Part shown: one piece after another, positions 59,159 through 64,000 of the stretch
Layout of the letters: every line of letters starts with the position of its first letter
Numbering within the stretch: the first letter of the stretch is position 1
Assembly: GCA_013400975.1 (NCBI GenBank)
Contig: WBMZ01010279.1
Coordinates: 62,001-126,000, forward strand
DNA: 64,000 bases
Source: Atrichornis clamosus
Taxonomy: Eukaryota > Chordata > Aves > Passeriformes > Menuridae
Direction: 5' to 3'
The notes under the pieces: model-generated
What the model saw: the letters and a program-made list of their open reading frames with translations, nothing else
Databases searched by the model: none
What the model was told of the DNA's origin: nothing
Position numbers and translations under genes: made by a program

Positions 59159-59867
59159 GGGTAAAAAGGAACTAGTGGGAGTGCAGCTCTGCAGTTTGGA
59201 GACCTTCCCTTGATGATGGAAAGGAGAGTGAGAACCTTCTCAGGGGCAGGAGAGTATTCAATGATGCTCACACTTCTTGAATGCTGTCACAGAGAGCACG
59301 TTCTCTGGAGAGGGTGAGAAGGACTGTTACTTCTGCCAGTTGTCATGAGAGGGAATGGCTAAAGACACTGCTTTGCACAAACCTGGTTTGTGTAGGCATT
59401 TTCCCACTTTTGGGTGAGGTAGGCAAAGCAATGTCCAGCCCGTGGGTCCCAGAATTCCTTAGAGCATAAGCTACTTGGACTTTCTGGAATTTCTGATTTC
59501 CTTAGGATACATACCCTTCTTACAGTGTTTCCCTTTTCACAATTGCAGCAGGCACTGGAATATTTCCAGTCCATCCTCTGGTGATGGAATATTCAAACTT
59601 CTACTTCTGGCAGGACTCAGCTGTTGCGTGGACCATCATCAGTCTCAAAGGGAAGGGAAGCCCTATGTTTCCTCACCATGTTTCCTCATTTGTGTCCAGA
59701 TTTCCCCCTTTGCCCATGCTACCTGGGTAGTCTTGGGCATCTAGTCAAACTCAGCTCCCAAGAAGTACCAAATGCCTAAAGCAGATCAAAAAGCTTAGGT
59801 GTGCTGAGTCATCCTAGTTTGCAATTAAAGAGAACAAAAATGCATGTGTAAAAGGGTGACAGGTTGT

Positions 59868-59898
59868 CACAGCACAGCACAGCACAGCACCACACACA
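59868..59898. repeat. CACAG pentanucleotide microsatellite
   Basis: About five CACAG/AGCAC units followed by a short CA run. Confidence 0.85.
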
Positions 59899-62235
59899 TT
59901 GTGTTTGCTGTTGGCTTCATCCAGAAAACACCATTTGGCTGGACTCCTTTCCACATCATCTGTATGGCAACGTCACTTACTGTCCTTACATCGCTGCCTG
60001 ATGTGGGTAATATCTGCATCATTTCATTCCTACAAAACACTAGTTGTTTTTGCCATTGATTTTTGTGCAAGACACTTTTCCAGGTTCTTTCTTTTTCTAT
60101 TCATTCTCTTCTTTGCCTGCCTTGATTGTTCCCATGTGGCTATAATTGCTTTTAGTGAATGTATGCTCCTTAAGAGAAGCATACAAGTCAGCATGCTGGC
60201 ACAGCACACAGCAGACAGATTGCAAAGTTGTGCTCAAGTCTGTTGAGGTTTCTTTCTTTATTGACAGAACTGGAAAACAAGATCTGAAAAGAGCAAAGCT
60301 AACTTCAGAAAATCCTAGTTCTGTCCTGCAAATGTCAATTTAGTGTGCCATTTTTTTCATCTTATGTGTAAAATAGTGAGAAAATCCCCCAGATTTGATT
60401 AAAACCATGCACACAGCAATATGAACAACAGATTATATGAACGTCATTAAGAATCTTTATATCAAGGTTTTGGAAGCTTGCTTCCCTTTAGTTTTCCACT
60501 TTATATAAATTATCATTATTGCCTGTTTTTTCAGACATTGAGGCCTCCTTAGAAACCTTTAGAAAAGGATTTAATTTGCCAGCCATAAAGCAAAACAGAA
60601 ACCTGTTGATGCTGAGGCAAAAGAAACACTGTTGTGCAGAAAAGAATCTTGTACAGTAACCAGCCTTCACCTATATTTCCCAAGATAAACAACGGCCAGA
60701 CTACAGTTTTTGACACCTCTAAATTTATTCCTGGATCTCTCTTCCTTAGGTATTTAACATGAGATATATGAATTGATCAAAATTATATATATACACCAAC
60801 CTTCCATATGTTATAAAATAATTAAAATAAAATGCATTAGAGTATCACCATACAAATTAGCAATATGTCATTCATTGTCTCGAGTGAATTGATATCAGTT
60901 TGGGTGTGCTGCAAGTCTGGCCAAACAAGAAAAAATTCCCTTCTCTGGGAAAATTCCTTGGCATCAGTTCTTCCCATATTCTAAGAATAAGCAATTAGTT
61001 GCATGCGTTTAAAACAGCAATGAAAAAAATTCATGGAAGCAAATAGTTCTTCCCCACAAACTCTTACAGACAATATCCTGAGAGAGAGTTTTTGAGATAC
61101 TAACAGTAAAATTGCATGAGACAGAAGAAATATTTTTTTACCAGAAAAATCAGCAAGAAGACGACCAAAATGATCTCTTGTATGTAACAGAAAGCAGAAC
61201 TGCCAGGGAAGATTTTTGCCATATGACAGACTGATTTCTAGCAAGAAGGGAGAGCTAAAGAATTATAGTTTATGCAAATAAGTCAAGAAAGTAGAACTAA
61301 CAAATTAAACAGCATTAACACATAGTATAAATAAATCCCATGTTTATATTTGGATGCTGAAAAACGTACTGACATTTAAATGAAAAGGTAAGAGTTTTTC
61401 CATTGCTCTGAATACCTCAGTAGCTTAGAAAACTGCCTAGAAATATCATTGAAACAAGAAAGTGAAGCCTGCCTGTGGACTGTGCCTGCTGAATAGACTC
61501 ATATTTGTTGGAGAGAACTAGGGTCACACTACTAAAAGGAATTACATTTGCTATGGCGGGTTTAGTAGCCAAACAGTAGAAAATACATTGGAAATATGTA
61601 GTGTTCTTCTCATCTAGACTGTGGTTTTCTGAATACTTCCAAACTATAGACATGGGAAAAAGCTTCCAGGAAGTAAAATCTCACTATACTTCCCCAAAAA
61701 CCCAGACAAAATATGGAAAGATATTATAAAAGGCTTAGATTTCCCTCTACTGTATATTAGTGTTTGGGCTACATTCCTATGAGAAGCCCCAAAGAATGTA
61801 TAGCTTACATGCTAGTATGCCATCTTTGTTGCCATGAATTATGATATGGGTAAGTTTTGCCAATCTCTGCATGGGAAAGTGTGCTGTGATGGAATCAAGG
61901 TTGTCTGAGAGAGCACTAGGCTTCCTTTCCTGTGAGCTTGTCTCTTCCTTGCGATCCCCTTTTTCACAACAAACTTATCGTATTCTCCAGCAAAGGAACG
62001 AGGAATCCCAATGGATAAAATCTATGTTCTTACCACATGACTGTGTTCAAATCTCAGCCTATCTAGGAAGGCCTGCTTTACCTCTTGATCTGGTCTAGCA
62101 AAAAGAGGAGGAAAGCAAGGAGGAAAAAGATGAAACAATAAAATAAAATTAGATTAAAATGGATTAAAGAGAAATTGTAAATTGGAACTTTAGCTAGACT
62201 TCCCAGTGTCTTTAAAAAAAATATTATGGGAGAAA

Positions 62236-62364
62236 GACCCTGAGATTAGCTCAGCTGGTTAGAAAATGGTGCTAATAATGCCAAGGTTTGTGGGTTCAAT
62301 CCCCACACTTAAGAGTTGATGTTCATTATGGGTCCCTTCCAGCTCAGGACATTCTGATTCTGTG
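62236..62364 (+). mobile_element. tRNA-Ile-derived SINE with CR1-like tail (TguSINE1-like)
   Basis: The head is a degenerate tRNA-Ile gene: A box TAGCTCAGCTGG at 62247-62258, anticodon loop CTAATAA with anticodon AAT at 62274-62276, and B box GGTTCAATCCC at 62293-62303. Mutations in the acceptor and D stems (for example AGAAAATGG where the tRNA has AGAGCGTGG) rule out a working tRNA. The tail from about 62325 reads TTATGGGTCCCTTCCAGCTC and ends ATTCTGATTCTGTG, the terminus of a CR1 LINE, which supplies the reverse transcriptase for copying in trans. This head-tail combination is the described architecture of TguSINE1, a passerine SINE. The A and B boxes are internal RNA polymerase III promoter elements, so the copy may still be weakly transcribable. 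Confidence 0.9.
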
Positions 62365-64000
62365 TAAGCATCTACGTGCCTGTGGGAATGTTAGGCTTTT
62401 CTTTCCTTGTTAAGTAATTTTTTTTTCATTAGGATAACACAGTGGCTTGATTTATAGTGTGGACCCACAAGCAGCCCTCCCTGGCCTGCGAGAAGGTGGA
62501 GTGAGGCAATGAGTGCAGGGAAAGGAAGCAAAGAACGCATGTCTTTGCCATCAAAATTGTTGTTGGTGTAATTGCCCTGAGAAAATATGGTATTCTAACT
62601 ACACATTTTCTAGAGAACCTGGATTTTGTATTGTTATTTTCAGTTCCTTTCTACTGGGGATTTTCAGAGGTACAAGTGAATCCATACACAACCTTCTATA
62701 AAACTTGGGATCACCTATTCTAAATTAATCCATTTTTGCTCTAATGAACAAAGCTGACAAAAAAACTGAGTACTTATGCTTTATAACAAATGTAGAATTT
62801 CTACTCATAAATATTGTAAAATATCATGATACTATTTTGTCAGCATGTCAAAATGTTATATAAGTCCAAAAATTTTTGAAACATTTACTAAAACTTGGGG
62901 TTCAGTACATGACAAGCCTCAGTGGCATCTGTAATTTGTGTAAACCTAAAAAATAAGTTGTGCCACACACAAGAAATAGATATTTCATCAGTTTCAGTGA
63001 GACTTCCTGTAAGAGTGAGAGCTACTTTCCTGGTTAAAGGAAAATAGGTACTAAGTTCTGTTCTCAGATATAATAACACAAATTTGGAATGATTCTAGTT
63101 TAAGTCTATCAAATTAGATTCTCAAAGACTTTGCACTGTGATGCAATTGATATCATCACTCAATTTTCACTCAAGAGGAACATAATAATACTGTCCACAA
63201 TCTGTAAGTTTCTTCTAAAGAAATTCATTCATACAAATCTATACACAAGTGGAAAAGGTTTTTGAGGCTCACATGTAGTCATTTTGCTCTCTGAATTGTG
63301 AAGTTTTTCTGCATTGTATCATGGTCATGCTTTGCATACCAAGAGATATTAGTAATGACCATTAAAGTATCCTGTCCTTAAAAAAAAAAAAATCACAAAA
63401 CTGACATGACATTTGACAGGATTACTCTTTGCAAGAAGAGAATTACAAAATGCAAGAAGCTGAAAGGATGATCGCTTTCTGTATTTCTTCATATTAACTT
63501 CATTGGATATTAATCTTTCCATGCTGTTTCCAACACAGGGAATTATGTGGGAGAGACTGTCAAATGTGTTTTCTGTCTGCTCTTAATTGGCTTCTGTTGA
63601 TGCCCATGAATTTAGACATTCACTTTAATAGCAGATTTTGTTCAACATTAAGCATGTTTGAGAATTGCTTCTGCAAGTTACTAGTGACTGGGAAAAAATG
63701 TTTTCCTCAGGCTGAGCCCTTCTTTGGTTAAGTATTGCCTCAAAATAGATCCCACAGTGGGACAAATGTGTTTGTTGCTTAGATATGGTCTGCCAGATTT
63801 TCATGTGGAATATTTCAAGCCGAGAAGGGAGAATGACCTGTACCGTGCAAGTTCTTCATGGGCGTTTAACACCCACAGTTTGAAACTCTATCTCTGTTTA
63901 TTTTCTCAAATGAAAACCGAGAGCATGTTTCTGGGTCCTAGGTTTGGACCAGACCTCCCTGCCAGTGAGGCCTGGCAGGAATGACTGAATAAGCAACCGT
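62365..64000. other. Unannotated AT-rich DNA
   Basis: No gene, RNA gene or repeat family is recognised apart from an A13 run near 63380. Open frames are short and without domains, and the one at 63724-63984 ends inside the window with no recognisable product. Confidence 0.55.

Larger units (their letters stand above)
58213..62235. other. Unannotated AT-rich DNA
   Basis: No gene is supported. A 12-bp palindrome (59147-59158) and a CACAG microsatellite (59868-59898) are listed separately. A TA patch lies near 60784-60792. Confidence 0.55.

Noticed and set aside
62236..62312. Functional tRNA-Ile gene
   Set aside because: Stem mismatches and the attached CR1 tail show a SINE, not a tRNA gene.
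1..64000. CRISPR arrays, operons, phage or plasmid modules
   Set aside because: No regularly spaced direct repeats, no tightly packed genes and no ribosome-binding sites. The repeat content is that of a bird nuclear genome.

Overview
The window looks like non-coding nuclear DNA from a bird, most likely a songbird (Passeriformes). It is AT-rich, has stop codons throughout all frames, and carries several interspersed repeats typical of avian genomes: CR1 LINE fragments, endogenous-retrovirus LTRs of a common avian type, and a tRNA-Ile-derived SINE with a CR1-like tail that matches the passerine element TguSINE1. There is no sign of a bacterial, plasmid or phage genome (no operons, no ribosome-binding sites, no dense gene packing).

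I find no protein-coding gene that I can name. Open frames are short and scattered, as expected by chance in 64 kb. The longer ones sit in a GC-rich island (14.8-15.5 kb) or inside CR1 copies. The window is best read as an intergenic region or a large intron. Two or three short segments look exon-like because they combine an open frame with nearby splice signals or higher third-position GC (20848-20981, 36322-36433, and the open frame at 26121-26393 on the minus strand). I cannot assign a product to any of them.

Layout. 1-6.5 kb: plain AT-rich DNA with a GT-rich hairpin tract at 1.36-1.50 kb and a TTTGG microsatellite at 5.5 kb. 6.5-7.9 kb: a decayed antisense LINE reverse transcriptase followed by a sense-oriented LTR remnant and a CATAA-type microsatellite. 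13.9-15.5 kb: a conserved-looking segment and a CpG-island-like block. 18.46-19.45 kb: an antisense CR1 copy with recognisable reverse-transcriptase motifs. 23.0-23.4 kb: a complete antisense solo LTR. 27.9-28.2 kb: an old interspersed repeat of a type also seen in turtles and crocodilians. 28.9 kb: a CR1 3' tail. 29.74-29.87 kb: an almost perfect 65-bp tandem duplication. 38.36-38.93 kb: a sense CR1 3' end. 43.0 kb: another antisense CR1 3' end. 53.8 kb: a G-quadruplex motif. 58.1 kb: a GAAG microsatellite split by a run of N. 62.24-62.36 kb: the tRNA-derived SINE.

I found no convincing undescribed biological system. The observations most worth checking are the unassigned exon-like segments, the CpG-island-like block, the homeodomain-type inverted repeat at 31.29 kb and the 65-bp duplication.
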